DNA of 64,000 bases from Acidocella sp. KAb 2-4 (lineage in GTDB: Bacteria; Pseudomonadota; Alphaproteobacteria; Acetobacterales; Acetobacteraceae), in assembly GCF_020567705.1 (NCBI RefSeq), contig NZ_JAJDJU010000010.1, forward strand, positions 44,180 to 108,179, written 5' to 3'. Below the pieces are notes generated by a model. That model was not told the origin of the DNA and searched no databases. It worked only from the letters and a program-made list of their open reading frames with translations. The translations under genes were made by a program, and so were the position numbers. Position 1 is the first letter of the stretch. Each line of letters starts with the position of its first letter. Below are positions 9,022 to 17,728 of the stretch, piece after piece.

Positions 9022-9438
9022 CTACTCCGCGGCGCGGCAGGCGGGCGATTGCAGCTCGTGCCCGTTGCAGATGTATTTTCGGCCCGCGGCCTCGGCATGG
9101 GCCACGGCTTCGGTCAGGGTCTCCTGGCCGCGGATCTTCGCCAGCTTCACCAGCATCGGCAGGTTGACGCCGCCGATGATCTCCACCCCCGGCTGGCTGG
9201 CCATCGACATCGCCAGATTGCTCGGCGTGCCGCCGAACATGTCGGTGAGCAGGATCACGCCGTCCCCGGCATTCACTTCAGCCACCCGCCGGGCGATTTC
9301 CGCCCGTTGCCCCTCGAATTCGGCATCCGACTCGATGCAGACGGTGGCGAGGTTTTTCTGTTTGCCGACGACATGCTCCATGGCATCGCGCAGCGCATTG
9401 GCGAGGCTGCCATGGGTGACAAGAACCATACCGATCAT
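9022..9438 (-). CDS. PTS mannose-type EIIA domain protein
   Basis: Stand-alone EIIA of the mannose family, 138 residues. The phosphorylated histidine is His9 in LVTHGSLA, followed by TDMFGGTPSNLA, a family signature. No EIIB, EIIC or EIID is nearby, so it is probably a regulatory phosphate acceptor at the end of the enzyme I-HPr relay. I chose the start at 9438 because it puts His9 in the normal position. It lies 10 bases after rapZ and 4 bases before the HPr gene, consistent with one transcript. Confidence 0.92.
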   Translation of the reverse strand: MIGMVLVTHGSLANALRDAMEHVVGKQKNLATVCIESDAEFEGQRAEIARRVAEVNAGDGVILLTDMFGGTPSNLAMSMASQPGVEIIGGVNLPMLVKLAKIRGQETLTEAVAHAEAAGRKYICNGHELQSPACRAAE

Positions 9439-9448
9439 ATGAAGAGGC

Positions 9449-10348
9449 TCATTCTTTCGCGGATGTTTCCGGGTTCGCGCGCGCAGCGGCGAACCGGGCG
9501 GCCTCGCGATGCGTGACGCCAACGCGCCAGCCGAGATTGGCCAAGTGAGTGCTAAGTTTTTCGATCATGTACACAGATCTATGTTGTCCGCCGGTGCATC
9601 CGATACATATCGTTGCATATTTTTTTCCCTCTTGCACGAATCTCGGCAGCAAAAATTCAACGATTTCCGTGAGTTTTTGGAAGTATATTGCAAAATCAGG
9701 GTCTTGCTCAATGAATCTGCCGACCTCCGGGTCGCGCCCCGAGAGCGGGCGCAGGGCTGGGTCGTAATGCGGGTTGCGCAGGAATCGGGCGTCGAACACC
9801 AGATCGGCTTCGGGCGGCAGCCCGGATGGATAGGCGAAGGACATCAGCGAGATCACCATGCCCGGCGCGGCGGCGCCGAAATGCTGCTCGATGAGCGCGC
9901 GCAGCCGCGGCAGGGCGAGGTGCGAGGTGTCCACCAGCAGGTCGGCGGCGCGGGCCAGCGGGGCGGTGAGCTGGCGTTCCAGCGCGATGCCCTCGGCGAT
10001 CGCCTCCGATTGCGCCAGGGGGTGGCGGCGGCGGGTCTCGGAGTAGCGGCGCAGCAGCGCGTCCTCGGCGGCGGTGGCGAACACCAAAGAGGGGGCGAGG
10101 CGGCTCTGCTGGCGCAGTTCGCTTAGCGCCTCCAGCACGGCCTGGGCGGCAAAGCCGCGCGAGCGGGCATCGACACCGATGGCGAGGTTTTTATCGGCCC
10201 GGGTGGCCAGCGTCACCAGCGTGTCGAGCGGCGGGTTGTCCACGGTCTCGAAGCCGAGATCTTCCAGCGCGCGTAGGATCGAGAGCTTGCCAGCCCCCGA
10301 CAGCCCGGTCACGAGCACGATCTGCAGCTTGGCCGGCGGCGTATTCAT
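9449..10348 (-). CDS. rapZ: RNase adapter protein RapZ
   Basis: P-loop protein of 299 residues, homologous to E. coli RapZ, which controls decay of the GlmZ sRNA; in alphaproteobacteria it travels with PTS-Ntr genes. The N-terminal nucleotide-binding domain has GLSGAGKLS (15-23) followed by ALEDLGFETVDNPP. The C-terminal domain has CIGCTGGQHRSVY, typical for the family. The P-loop is unusual: after GK the residue is Leu, with Ser one place later, where family members normally have GKS or GKT. The start overlaps the hprK stop by 4 bases. Confidence 0.93.
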   Translation of the reverse strand: MNTPPAKLQIVLVTGLSGAGKLSILRALEDLGFETVDNPPLDTLVTLATRADKNLAIGVDARSRGFAAQAVLEALSELRQQSRLAPSLVFATAAEDALLRRYSETRRRHPLAQSEAIAEGIALERQLTAPLARAADLLVDTSHLALPRLRALIEQHFGAAAPGMVISLMSFAYPSGLPPEADLVFDARFLRNPHYDPALRPLSGRDPEVGRFIEQDPDFAIYFQKLTEIVEFLLPRFVQEGKKYATICIGCTGGQHRSVYMIEKLSTHLANLGWRVGVTHREAARFAAARANPETSAKE

Positions 10349-10779
10349 GCGCTGAAGGCGCCCACCAATTGCGGCACGCGCCCGCAGGCGGCGTCCAGAG
10401 CCAGGGCGGCGCGTTCTGGGGCCGAGGCGAGGGCAGGATCGAGCGTGATCTCGGGCAGGTCCAGCGCCGCATGGCGGCGGGGCAGGGGCAGTCGCTCGGG
10501 CTGCACACCGAGCGCGATGACCAGGCGCAGCCGCGCTTGCGGCAGATAAGGGAGGCGGAAAATACCGAGGCCGCGCACTTCCAGCAGCCCGGCCAGAGGC
10601 GCGGGTGCGCGGGCGATGCCGGCTTCCATCAGCACCTGGTCATCGGCCACCAGCATGAAGCCGCGGTGGATCAGACGCAGCAACAGATCGGATTTGCCCG
10701 CACCGGCGGGGCCGAGCAGCAATAAGGCGTCGTCACCGTCCGGGCTTTGGCGGGCGGCACAGGAGGCGTGCAGGCGCAT
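10345..10779 (-). CDS. hprK: Short HPr kinase/phosphorylase
   Basis: Short alphaproteobacterial HPr(Ser) kinase of 144 residues, lacking the N-terminal domain found in Firmicutes. It has Walker A GPAGAGKS (23-30), the acidic VADDQ (44-48) and the HprK signature region EVRGLGIF (67-74). It probably phosphorylates Ser50 of the HPr in this locus and so adjusts the enzyme I-HPr-EIIA relay. The first gene of the hprK-rapZ-EIIA-HPr-EI-mnmE string; a terminator-like hairpin separates it from minE upstream. Confidence 0.9.
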   Translation of the reverse strand: MRLHASCAARQSPDGDDALLLLGPAGAGKSDLLLRLIHRGFMLVADDQVLMEAGIARAPAPLAGLLEVRGLGIFRLPYLPQARLRLVIALGVQPERLPLPRRHAALDLPEITLDPALASAPERAALALDAACGRVPQLVGAFSA

Positions 10780-10813
10780 GATGCGCGGAATGTGGCAAAT
10801 TTTGGGCGGTACG

Positions 10814-10836
10814 AAAAGGGGAGCGGTCCGCCCCCC
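10814..10836 (-). terminator. Terminator after minE
   Basis: On the minus strand an 8-bp stem (arms 10829-10836 and 10818-10825, one G-T wobble) with a 3-base loop is followed by TTTT at 10817-10814. It lies between the minE stop and the hprK start and probably separates the two transcription units. Confidence 0.55.
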
Positions 10837-10854
10837 CCTCTTTATTCCAGCGCT

Positions 10855-11115
10855 TCAGCTCGCCTTCACCATGCTCTGCGGCATCTCGATGTCGATCTCC
10901 AGGGTGGAGACCTGGGCGCTGCGGTCGAGCTTCACATTCACCTTGTCGCGGTCGATGGCGATGTGTTTGGCGATGACCGCGAGGATCTCCTCTTGCAGCA
11001 CGGCGGCGAGATCGGTGCGGCCGGTGAGGGCCCGCTCATGCGCCAGCAAAACCTGCAGGCGCTCGCGCGCCACCGGGGCGGAGCGCTTGCGGGTGAAGAA
11101 ATCGAAGATGCTCAT
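10855..11115 (-). CDS. minE: Cell division topological specificity factor MinE
   Basis: MinE of 86 residues. It stimulates MinD ATPase and creates the pole-to-pole oscillation that places the division site. Visible are the N-terminal amphipathic start MSIFDFF, the anti-MinCD region with [10 protein letters not shown] (about 21-30) and the C-terminal dimer domain ([13 protein letters not shown]...). It overlaps the minD stop by 4 bases; the order minC-minD-minE is standard. Confidence 0.95.
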   Translation of the reverse strand: MSIFDFFTRKRSAPVARERLQVLLAHERALTGRTDLAAVLQEEILAVIAKHIAIDRDKVNVKLDRSAQVSTLEIDIEMPQSMVKAS

Positions 11116-11933
11116 GCCACCGCCTTCCGGCCGAACAGGCGGCCGAACAGGCTCGGCTTCTCCAGCGCCGGGGCGGTGATCTCCACCGTCTCGCCGAGCA
11201 GGCGGCGGGCGGCGTCGGCATAGGCGCGGGCGGCGGTGGAGGCGGGGTTATGCAGGGTCACCGGGCAGCCGAGATTGGAGGCGTTCAGCACGTCCGGGCT
11301 CTCGGGCACGATGCCGAGCAGCGGAATCGCCAGAATTTCCAGCACGTCATCCACCCCCAGCATCTCGCCCTTGGCGGCGCGGGCCGGGTTGAAGCGGGTC
11401 AGCATCAGGTGCTTCTCGAAGGTCTCGCCCTTCTCAGCGCGCACGGTCTTGGAGTCGAGCATGCCGATGATGCGGTCGGAATCGCGCACCGAGGAGACTT
11501 CCGGATTGGTCACCACCACGGCGAGATCGGCATGGCGCATCGCCAGCATCGCGCCCTTCTCGATGCCGGCCGGGCTGTCGCAGATCACCCAGTCGAATTT
11601 CTCGCGCAGTTCCTCGATCACGGTTTTCACGCCCTCCTCGGTCAGCGCGTCCTTGTCGCGGGTCTGCGAGGCGGCGAGCAGCGAGAGCGTGTCGAGCCGC
11701 TTATCCTTGATCAGCGCCTGGGCCAGCTTGGCGTCGCCCTGCACCACGTTGACCAAGTCGAACACCACGCGGCGCTCGGCGCCAAGCACGAGGTCGAGAT
11801 TGCGCAGGCCGACGTCGAAATCCACGACCACGACGCTCTTGCCAGCCTGGGCCAGCGCGGCGCCAAGCGAGGCGCTGGTCGTGGTCTTGCCCACGCCGCC
11901 CTTGCCCGAGGTTACCACCATGACTTTGGACAT
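11112..11933 (-). CDS. minD: Septum site-determining ATPase MinD
   Basis: Membrane-associated ATPase of 273 residues that carries MinC to the membrane. The deviant Walker A motif KGGVGKTT lies at about 10-17, followed by the ParA-family elements [12 protein letters not shown] and DSPAGIE. The C-terminal 15 residues include Phe, Leu, Arg and Lys ([12 protein letters not shown]), which fit the amphipathic membrane-targeting helix. It lies 35 bases after minC. Confidence 0.96.
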   Translation of the reverse strand: MSKVMVVTSGKGGVGKTTTSASLGAALAQAGKSVVVVDFDVGLRNLDLVLGAERRVVFDLVNVVQGDAKLAQALIKDKRLDTLSLLAASQTRDKDALTEEGVKTVIEELREKFDWVICDSPAGIEKGAMLAMRHADLAVVVTNPEVSSVRDSDRIIGMLDSKTVRAEKGETFEKHLMLTRFNPARAAKGEMLGVDDVLEILAIPLLGIVPESPDVLNASNLGCPVTLHNPASTAARAYADAARRLLGETVEITAPALEKPSLFGRLFGRKAVA

Positions 11934-11968
11934 GCGATTTACAGCTCCTTGTTTGTTGTCCGGCGCAC

Positions 11969-12691
11969 TCAGGCCAGGGGGGCGATGTTAAGCACACCGT
12001 CTTCGAGTCGCACCTGCGCGGGGCGATTGGTGAAGGCGGCGCTCCAGCTTTCCGGCGTGTCGTAAACGCCGTCAATGGCGACCAGCTCGGCGCCGAATTT
12101 GTGGCAGAAGATGCGGGCATTGGCCCCGGCGCGCAGCCCGGCGATGGCGCGGCCGCGCAAGGCGCCGTAAATATGGATGGAGCCGCCCGCGATCACCTCG
12201 GCCCCCGAGGAGACCGGGCCGATGATGGTGACATCGCCCTCCTCGAAGATGATGGACTGGCCCGAGCGCACCGGGCGGTCGATCAGCAGCGAGGTGACGG
12301 CCGGCACCGCCGGGGCAGGCAGCTTGTCGTCGGGGATCTCCAGCAGCTTGCCGCCATCCTCGCGGTCTTGCGGTTTCTGGCGCAGATCGGGCAGCCCGGC
12401 CCAGCGTGTGCCGGCGAGTTCGGCTGGCTCCAGCCCCTCGACGGCGATGATATACAGCCCGCGCTCTTCCAGCGCCGCGATCAGCTCCTCAAGCCCCGCC
12501 CCAGCCTCGCGCGCGGAGGCCAGGTTCACCACCACCGGCTTGTTGGTGAAATAGCTCGCCGCCCGGCGCAGTTGTTCGTCCAGCGCCGCGAACCAGCCGT
12601 CCAGCGGCGGCTCGGGCGCCAGGATCAGCGCCATGAAGCTGCGCCCGCGGATGCGCAGCGCCGGCAGGGCGGGGGCGGCGGTCACCGGCAC
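11969..12691 (-). CDS. minC: Septum formation inhibitor MinC
   Basis: FtsZ-assembly inhibitor of 240 residues. The N-terminal domain (about 1-105) is divergent as usual; the C-terminal beta-helix domain has VRSGQSIIFEEGDVTI, GGSIHIYGALRGRAIAG and ARIFC, conserved in MinC. A GTG at 12691 is the only start I can place; no ATG occurs just upstream. The first gene of minCDE, divergent from hcp, and the two share a 233-base intergenic region that carries several regulatory-looking sites. Confidence 0.9.
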   Translation of the reverse strand: MPVTAAPALPALRIRGRSFMALILAPEPPLDGWFAALDEQLRRAASYFTNKPVVVNLASAREAGAGLEELIAALEERGLYIIAVEGLEPAELAGTRWAGLPDLRQKPQDREDGGKLLEIPDDKLPAPAVPAVTSLLIDRPVRSGQSIIFEEGDVTIIGPVSSGAEVIAGGSIHIYGALRGRAIAGLRAGANARIFCHKFGAELVAIDGVYDTPESWSAAFTNRPAQVRLEDGVLNIAPLA

Positions 12692-12741
12692 GGCCTCGGC
12701 CCGTTCAAAAAGATCGGCTTGCGAGCAAGCGTTTTTTGAAA

Positions 12742-12755
12742 AAATGGGAGCATTT
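12742..12755. promoter_or_regulatory. Dyad AAATG-N4-CATTT, possible NsrR operator
   Basis: A perfect 5-bp inverted repeat with a 4-base spacer, in an AT-rich patch between minC and hcp. NsrR operators are dyads built on ATG/CAT half-sites, and an nsrR gene lies downstream, so this is a candidate operator. Assignment is inference. Confidence 0.35.
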
Positions 12756-12819
12756 CAAGAGTCCGTTAAGCAGCCGGGTGGAGTCAGGTCAAGGGTTTTG
12801 GCAGGCCTCGGCATGAGCT

Positions 12820-12833
12820 TTGATCCATATCAA
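12820..12833. promoter_or_regulatory. FNR/FixK-type box upstream of hcp
   Basis: TTGATCCATATCAA is a perfect match to the FNR/FixK palindrome TTGAT-N4-ATCAA. It ends 91 bases before the hcp start. A FixK with matching DNA-contact residues is encoded at 25902-26585. Confidence 0.85.
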
Positions 12834-12924
12834 GGACGGGCTGCGCAAAAAGGTTCACATGGCACTCACCTTATGCGGCGGACGGCTTCCCGTATCAGGG
12901 CCACCATTTTCAGGGATGAACCAT

Positions 12925-14592
12925 ATGTTTTGCTTCCAGTGTGAACAGACTTCGCGCGTTGACGGCGTGGCTGGCTGCGCGAGCGCCAAGGGCGTGTGCG
13001 GCAAGGATGAAACCACCGCCGACCTGCAGGACGTGCTGATCCACCTGCTCAAGGGCATCGGCCAGTACAGCACCCGCCTGCACCAGCTTGGCCAGCCTGA
13101 CAATGCGGCCGACAGCTTCATCATGTATGGCCTGTTCACCACGCTGACCAACGTCAATTTCAACCGCGCCGTGTTCATGGAGCTGATCCCCGAAGCCGCG
13201 CGCATCCGCGACCGCCTGCGCGCCGCCTATGAGGCCGCCGCCGCCAAGGCCGGGCAGACCGCCGCGCAGCTTTCCGGCCCGGCCCAGTTCCAGCCTGCCG
13301 ATAATCTGGCCGGGCTGCTGGCCCAGGCACAGATCGCCTCGGTGCGCCACGGCGTCGAGATCGTGGGCGAGGACGTGATCGGCCTGCGCGCGTTGATCCT
13401 GTATGGGCTGAAGGGCGTGGCCGCCTATGCCCACCATGCCGAGGTGCTGGGCCAGGCGAATGAGGAGATCTATGCCGGCATCGCGCATGCGCTGGACTTC
13501 CTGGCCGGTGAGCCGGTGGATGTCGCCGCCATGCTGGACGAGGCGATGGCGCTGGGCCGCCTGAACTACACGGTGATGCAGACGCTGGACGCCGCCAATA
13601 CCGGCAATTTCGGCGCCCCGGCCCCGACCGAGGTGCTCACCACCCCAGTGGCGGGCAAGGCCATTCTGGTTTCCGGCCATGATCTGCGCGACCTGCACAA
13701 CATCCTGGAAGCGACCAAGGACAAGGGCATCAACGTCTACACCCATGGTGAGATGCTGCCCGCCCATGGTTATCCCAAGCTGCACGCCTATCCGCATCTG
13801 GCGGGCAATTACGGCGGCGCCTGGCAGAACCAGCAGAGCGAATTCGCGGCCTTCCCCGGCCCGATCGTGATGACCTCGAACTGCCTGATCGAGCCGCAGC
13901 CGAGCTACCGCAACCGCATCTTCACCGCCGGGCCGGTGGGCTGGCCGGGCATCCGTCACATCAAGAACGACGATTACAGCCAGGTGGTGCAGGCGGCGCA
14001 GGCCATGCCGGGCTTCACCGAGGCCGCGCCGGAGAAGAAGGTGCTGGTCGGCTTTGGGCACGAGACCCTGATGGGTGCGGCCGGGGCCGTGGTGGACGCG
14101 GTGAAGAGCGGCGCGATCAAGCATTTCTTCGTGATCGGCGGGTGCGACGGCGCCGCCCCGGGCCGCAACTACTACACCGACTTCGCCGACCACGCGCCGA
14201 AGGACGCCATGGTGCTCACCCTGGGCTGCGGCAAATACCGCTTCAACACCCATGATTTTGGCACCATTGGCGGGCTGCCCCGGCTGCTCGATGTCGGCCA
14301 GTGCAACGACACCTACTCCGCCCTGCAGATCGCCCTGGCCCTGGCCAAGACCTTCGAGTGCGGCGTCAACGATCTGCCGCTGTCACTGATCGTCTCCTGG
14401 TTCGAGCAGAAGGCCGCCGCCGTGCTGCTTACCCTGCTGGCGCTGGGCGTGCGCAATGTGCGCCTCGGGCCGAGCCTGCCGGCCTTCCTCACCCCGGCGC
14501 TGCTAGGGGTGCTGGTGGAGAAGTTCGGCGTGCAGCCGATCACCACGGCGGATGCGGACATCTCCGCCGCCCTCAACCGCCAGGCGGCCTAA
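12925..14592 (+). CDS. hcp: Hybrid cluster protein (hydroxylamine/NO reductase)
   Basis: Iron-sulfur enzyme of 555 residues that reduces NO (or hydroxylamine) in anaerobic or nitrosative conditions. The N-terminal cluster cysteines are Cys3, Cys6, Cys18 and Cys25, the same spacing as E. coli Hcp, which carries a [2Fe-2S] cluster. Hybrid-cluster elements [43 protein letters not shown] and TLGCGKYRF are all present. The ATG at 12925 is chosen because AGGG lies 9 bases upstream and the product then begins MFCFQCEQ. It is followed by a strong terminator and then by hcr. The FNR-type box upstream predicts low-oxygen induction; NsrR is the likely NO-responsive repressor. Confidence 0.96.
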   Translation: MFCFQCEQTSRVDGVAGCASAKGVCGKDETTADLQDVLIHLLKGIGQYSTRLHQLGQPDNAADSFIMYGLFTTLTNVNFNRAVFMELIPEAARIRDRLRAAYEAAAAKAGQTAAQLSGPAQFQPADNLAGLLAQAQIASVRHGVEIVGEDVIGLRALILYGLKGVAAYAHHAEVLGQANEEIYAGIAHALDFLAGEPVDVAAMLDEAMALGRLNYTVMQTLDAANTGNFGAPAPTEVLTTPVAGKAILVSGHDLRDLHNILEATKDKGINVYTHGEMLPAHGYPKLHAYPHLAGNYGGAWQNQQSEFAAFPGPIVMTSNCLIEPQPSYRNRIFTAGPVGWPGIRHIKNDDYSQVVQAAQAMPGFTEAAPEKKVLVGFGHETLMGAAGAVVDAVKSGAIKHFFVIGGCDGAAPGRNYYTDFADHAPKDAMVLTLGCGKYRFNTHDFGTIGGLPRLLDVGQCNDTYSALQIALALAKTFECGVNDLPLSLIVSWFEQKAAAVLLTLLALGVRNVRLGPSLPAFLTPALLGVLVEKFGVQPITTADADISAALNRQAA

Positions 14593-14604
14593 CCGCCCGG
14601 CACC

Positions 14605-14637
14605 GCCCAGGGAGCCCCCGCTCCCTGGGCTTTTTTC
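14605..14637 (+). terminator. Strong intrinsic terminator between hcp and hcr
   Basis: A perfect 11-bp stem (14605-14615 with 14620-14630) and a CCCC loop are followed by six T residues. It lies just after the hcp stop and only about 20 bases before the hcr start, so it should reduce read-through into hcr. Confidence 0.9.
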
Positions 14638-14657
14638 TGACGCAAGAGGATCGCAGC

Positions 14658-15671
14658 ATGGTTGTGACTTTGGTGACCCGCGACGCGGCGCGGCTGGAAT
14701 TCCCCTGTGCCAGCGGGCAGGATGTGCTGGGCGCGGCCGAGGCGGCTGGGCTGTATCCGCCCGCCATGTGCCATGAGGGCAGTTGCGGCATGTGTCAGGC
14801 GCGGGTGGTGGAGGGCGCTTATGAGATGGGCCCGCACACCGAGTCGGCCATGCCTGCCGGGCCGGGGGGCGTGCTGCTCTGCCGCTGCCTGCCGCAGGGC
14901 GATGTGACCATCGAGCTGCCCTGCACCGACGCCCAGGTCGGCCGCCACAAAATTCCGGTGCGCGAGGCCGAGATCGAGGCGATGGCCCAGGCCGGGGCCG
15001 GCGCCGTGGCGCTCACCCTGCGCCTGCGCCCCGATGCCGAGCTGGGGCTGGCGGTGGATTTCATCCCCGGCCAATACATGGAGCTGACGATCCTCGGCAC
15101 CGAGACCCGCCGCGCCTATTCGCTGGCCAATCTGCCGAACTGGGAAGGGCGGCTCGATTTCATCATCCGGCTGCAGCCGGGCGGGGCGTTTTCTTCCTGG
15201 CTGGGCGAACGCGCGGCGGTGGGCGATGTGCTGAACGTGCGCGGCCCGCTCGGGCATTTCGTGCTGGACGAAAGCAGCCCGCGCCCGCGCTGCCTGGTGG
15301 GCGGCGGTTGCGGCATGGCCCCGCTGCTCTCCATGCTGCGCCACATGGCGGATTTCCAGGATTCGCAGCCCGTGCACCTGATCTATGGCGCCAACCGCGA
15401 GGATGAGCTGCTGCCAGCCGAGGAGCTGGACGCGCTGCGCGCTGCCCTGCCGCAGCTTGGCGTGACGCTGAGCGTCTGGCGTCCAGGCCCCGGCTGGACC
15501 GGGTTTTCCGGCACCTCCGCCGACGCGCTGGACGCCTATCTCGCCACCGCCGCCGAGACGCCGGATATTTATGTCTGCGGCCCGCCGCGCATGATGGAGG
15601 CGGTGATGAGCACCGCCCAGCGGCGCGGCGTGCCGGAGGCGCAGATCTTCGCCGAGCGCGTGCAGAGTTGA
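14658..15671 (+). CDS. hcr: Hcp reductase-like NADH:ferredoxin oxidoreductase
   Basis: Electron-transfer flavoprotein of 337 residues, probably the NADH-dependent reductase of Hcp. Domain order: N-terminal plant-type [2Fe-2S] ferredoxin (about 1-90, CHEGSCGMC plus CRC), FAD-binding domain with RAYSLAN, then NAD-binding domain with GGGCGMAP and YVCGPP. E. coli Hcr has the ferredoxin domain at the C-terminus; here it is N-terminal, as in phenol or methane monooxygenase reductases. AGAGGA lies about 8 bases before the ATG. The Hcp role is inferred from its neighbours hcp and nsrR. Confidence 0.85.
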   Translation: MVVTLVTRDAARLEFPCASGQDVLGAAEAAGLYPPAMCHEGSCGMCQARVVEGAYEMGPHTESAMPAGPGGVLLCRCLPQGDVTIELPCTDAQVGRHKIPVREAEIEAMAQAGAGAVALTLRLRPDAELGLAVDFIPGQYMELTILGTETRRAYSLANLPNWEGRLDFIIRLQPGGAFSSWLGERAAVGDVLNVRGPLGHFVLDESSPRPRCLVGGGCGMAPLLSMLRHMADFQDSQPVHLIYGANREDELLPAEELDALRAALPQLGVTLSVWRPGPGWTGFSGTSADALDAYLATAAETPDIYVCGPPRMMEAVMSTAQRRGVPEAQIFAERVQS

Positions 15672-15701
15672 GGCGCCGCCCCGGCGGCGCTAGGGTACGC
15701 C

Positions 15702-16142
15702 ATGCATCTGACACGATTTACCGATTTCGGTCTGAGAACCCTGATCTATCTGGCCTTGCAGCCGGAGAAGCTGGGGCAGATCGCCGAAATCGCCGGGGCC
15801 TATGAGATTTCCGAGAGCCACATGACCAAGGTCGTGCACCGCCTGGGGCAGGCGGGGCTGATCGAGACGCTGCGCGGGCGCAATGGCGGCATCCGCCTCG
15901 CCCGCCCGGCAACCGAGATCGGGCTGGGCGACGTGGTGCGGGCGCTGGAGCCGGAGCTGGCTCTGGTGGAATGCCAAGCTGGGAATTTTTGCGTGATCGG
16001 CGGGCTGTGCCGCCTGCAATCCATCGTGAATGAGGCGCAGGACGCGATGCTGGCGGTGATGGACCGCTACAAGCTCTCCGATATCGCCGGGCCGGATAGC
16101 CGCGCGCTCAAGCGCCGCCTCAAGGTCGGGACCGAGGCTTAG
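15702..16142 (+). CDS. nsrR: Rrf2-family NO-sensing repressor NsrR
   Basis: Iron-sulfur transcription factor of 146 residues. The winged helix at the N-terminus begins [18 protein letters not shown], as in NsrR. The cluster ligands are Cys91, Cys97 and Cys103 (C-x5-C-x5-C), the NsrR pattern, distinct from IscR. It would sense nitric oxide and release hcp-hcr from repression. Its stop shares bases with the stop of the convergent ccrM (TTAG). Confidence 0.92.
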   Translation: MHLTRFTDFGLRTLIYLALQPEKLGQIAEIAGAYEISESHMTKVVHRLGQAGLIETLRGRNGGIRLARPATEIGLGDVVRALEPELALVECQAGNFCVIGGLCRLQSIVNEAQDAMLAVMDRYKLSDIAGPDSRALKRRLKVGTEA

Positions 16143-17224
16143 CCCTCGGCGTTTTCCCTGCGTAGCACGTCGAGCGGCAGGAGTGCGCCGTCGCGCTCGA
16201 AATGCCAGAAGGTCCAGCCATTGCAGGATGGCGCATTCTGTACCGCCGCCCCCACTTGATGGATGGAGCCCCGATGCGCGCCGGAGACGAGCTGCCCCTC
16301 GGCCGTGACCTCGGCGCCGAAGCGGCGCTGCTTGTCCATCACCGGCGTGCCGGGGCGGATGATGCCGCGCTCGACGAAGCTGCCAAAGGCGATGCGCGGG
16401 GCCTCGCGCCCGGTGGGTGGGGCGAGCACGGCGGTCTTGGGCGCCTGCCGCTCGGCCTTCAGCCGGCCCCAGGCGGCCTCGACATAGGCGGGGTGGCGCT
16501 CGATGCCGATGAAATGCCGGTGCAGCCGCTTGGCCACGGCGGCGGTGGTGCCGGTGCCCAGGAAGGGGTCGACGATAATATCCCCCGGGCTGGTCGAGGC
16601 CATGATGACGCGGTGCAGCAGGGCCTCGGGCTTCTGGGTGGGGTGCAGCTTCAGCCCGTGCTGGTTCTTCAGCCGCTCCCCGCCGGTGCAGAGCGGCAGC
16701 GTCCAGTCCGAGCGCATCTGCAGATCGTCGTTCAGCGCCTTCATCGCTTGGTAGTTGAATTTATAGCGGCTCTGCGGGCTCTTGGCTGCCCAGATCATGG
16801 TCTCATGCGCGTTGGTGAAGCGCCGGCCGCGGAAATTCGGCATCGGGTTGGTCTTGCGCCAGATCACGTCGTTGAGGATCCAGAACCCCATATCCTGCAT
16901 CATCGCGCCGATGCGGAAGATGTTGTGATAGGAGCCGATGACCCAGATTGTCCCATCTTTGAGCAATATGCGGTGGCATTCGGCCAGCCAGTCGCGGGTG
17001 AAAGCGTCATAGGCCGCGAAATCCGAAAACCGGTCCCACTCCTCGTCCACCCCGTCCACCAAGCTGTCATCCGGGCGGCGCAACTCGCCGCGCAGCTGCA
17101 GATTATAAGGCGGATCCGCGAAAATGCAGTTTACCGACGCGTCGGGCAGCATGCGCAGCATCGTCCCGGCATCGCCGAGCAATATCTGGTCCAGCGGCAG
17201 TTCGCGCAGCACTTCCACAGGCAA
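16139..17224 (-). CDS. ccrM: GANTC adenine methyltransferase CcrM
   Basis: Beta-class N6-adenine DNA methyltransferase of 361 residues, the cell-cycle methylase of alphaproteobacteria that modifies GANTC. The catalytic DPPY is at 37-40 and comes before the S-adenosylmethionine motif DPFLGTGTT (219-227), the beta-class order. [10 protein letters not shown] and an extra C-terminal domain of about 80 residues, ending in [12 protein letters not shown], match CcrM rather than restriction-associated HinfI-type enzymes. No restriction endonuclease is adjacent, which supports a cell-cycle role. Confidence 0.95.
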   Translation of the reverse strand: MPVEVLRELPLDQILLGDAGTMLRMLPDASVNCIFADPPYNLQLRGELRRPDDSLVDGVDEEWDRFSDFAAYDAFTRDWLAECHRILLKDGTIWVIGSYHNIFRIGAMMQDMGFWILNDVIWRKTNPMPNFRGRRFTNAHETMIWAAKSPQSRYKFNYQAMKALNDDLQMRSDWTLPLCTGGERLKNQHGLKLHPTQKPEALLHRVIMASTSPGDIIVDPFLGTGTTAAVAKRLHRHFIGIERHPAYVEAAWGRLKAERQAPKTAVLAPPTGREAPRIAFGSFVERGIIRPGTPVMDKQRRFGAEVTAEGQLVSGAHRGSIHQVGAAVQNAPSCNGWTFWHFERDGALLPLDVLRRENAEG

Positions 17225-17344
17225 GGCGGATCCTCGAAATCACGGGTTTCAGCAGATTTGGCGTCTGCCCCGTAACCGCGTCAACACTGGGCAACTATAT
17301 TTTGTCTTCGCGCCGTTAATAGCAAGATAACCGTTGCGCTATTC

Positions 17345-17373
17345 TTGACATGCCGGGGGGGGATGGGTAGCAA
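17345..17373 (+). promoter_or_regulatory. Candidate promoter of the Fo operon
   Basis: TTGACA (17345-17350), a 17-base spacer and TAGCAA (17368-17373) sit 42 bases before atpI. The -35 is perfect and the -10 weak. No other gene lies between, so this is the best promoter candidate for atpIBEF'F. Confidence 0.5.
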
Positions 17374-17395
17374 CCCGCCAACGTCTAGGCGGGTT
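17372..17395 (+). other. Leader hairpin before atpI
   Basis: AACCCGCC (17372-17379) and GGCGGGTT (17388-17395) form a perfect 8-bp stem with an 8-base loop. No T-run follows, so it is not a simple terminator. It would lie in the 5' leader, 19 bases before the atpI ATG. Confidence 0.4.
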
Positions 17396-17414
17396 CTCCG
17401 CTGAAAACAGGTGC

Positions 17415-17717
17415 ATGAGCGAAGGTCGGGACAAAGCGGCGTTTGAACAGCGGCTCAAGGCTGCCGAACAGGCTGCCGAGGGGCCGAAGCGGGACGCGGC
17501 TGAAAGCGATGCCGGGTCGGCCCGGCGCGCGATCGAGCTGGCGATGCGTCTGGGCGTGGAAATGGTGGCCGCGATGGTCATTGCCGTGGTGATTGGCTGG
17601 GGGCTGGATAAGCTCTTCCATACGACACCCTGGCTGATGATCCTCATGGTCCCGGTGGGTATGGTGGCCGGGCTGCGTAATCTGCTTCGCGCATCCGGTG
17701 ACAAAACAGGCGGCTGA
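17415..17717 (+). CDS. atpI: ATP synthase protein I
   Basis: Small membrane protein of 100 residues at the head of the Fo genes. It has a charged, Ala-rich N-terminus (about 1-38) and two hydrophobic helices (about 45-63 and 70-90). AtpI helps c-ring assembly and possibly Mg supply in other bacteria. Eleven bases separate it from atpB. Confidence 0.88.
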   Translation: MSEGRDKAAFEQRLKAAEQAAEGPKRDAAESDAGSARRAIELAMRLGVEMVAAMVIAVVIGWGLDKLFHTTPWLMILMVPVGMVAGLRNLLRASGDKTGG

Positions 17718-17728
17718 ACGGGATAGAC

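Noticed and set aside
9022..10779. Sugar-transporting PTS locus
   Set aside because: No EIIB, EIIC or EIID genes are present; hprK, rapZ, EIIA and HPr together indicate a regulatory PTS.
12910..14253. Minus-strand open frame of 447 codons opposite hcp
   Set aside because: Antisense shadow of a fully recognisable hcp gene.
16139..17224. Restriction-modification system
   Set aside because: The methyltransferase has the CcrM C-terminal domain and no endonuclease gene is adjacent.
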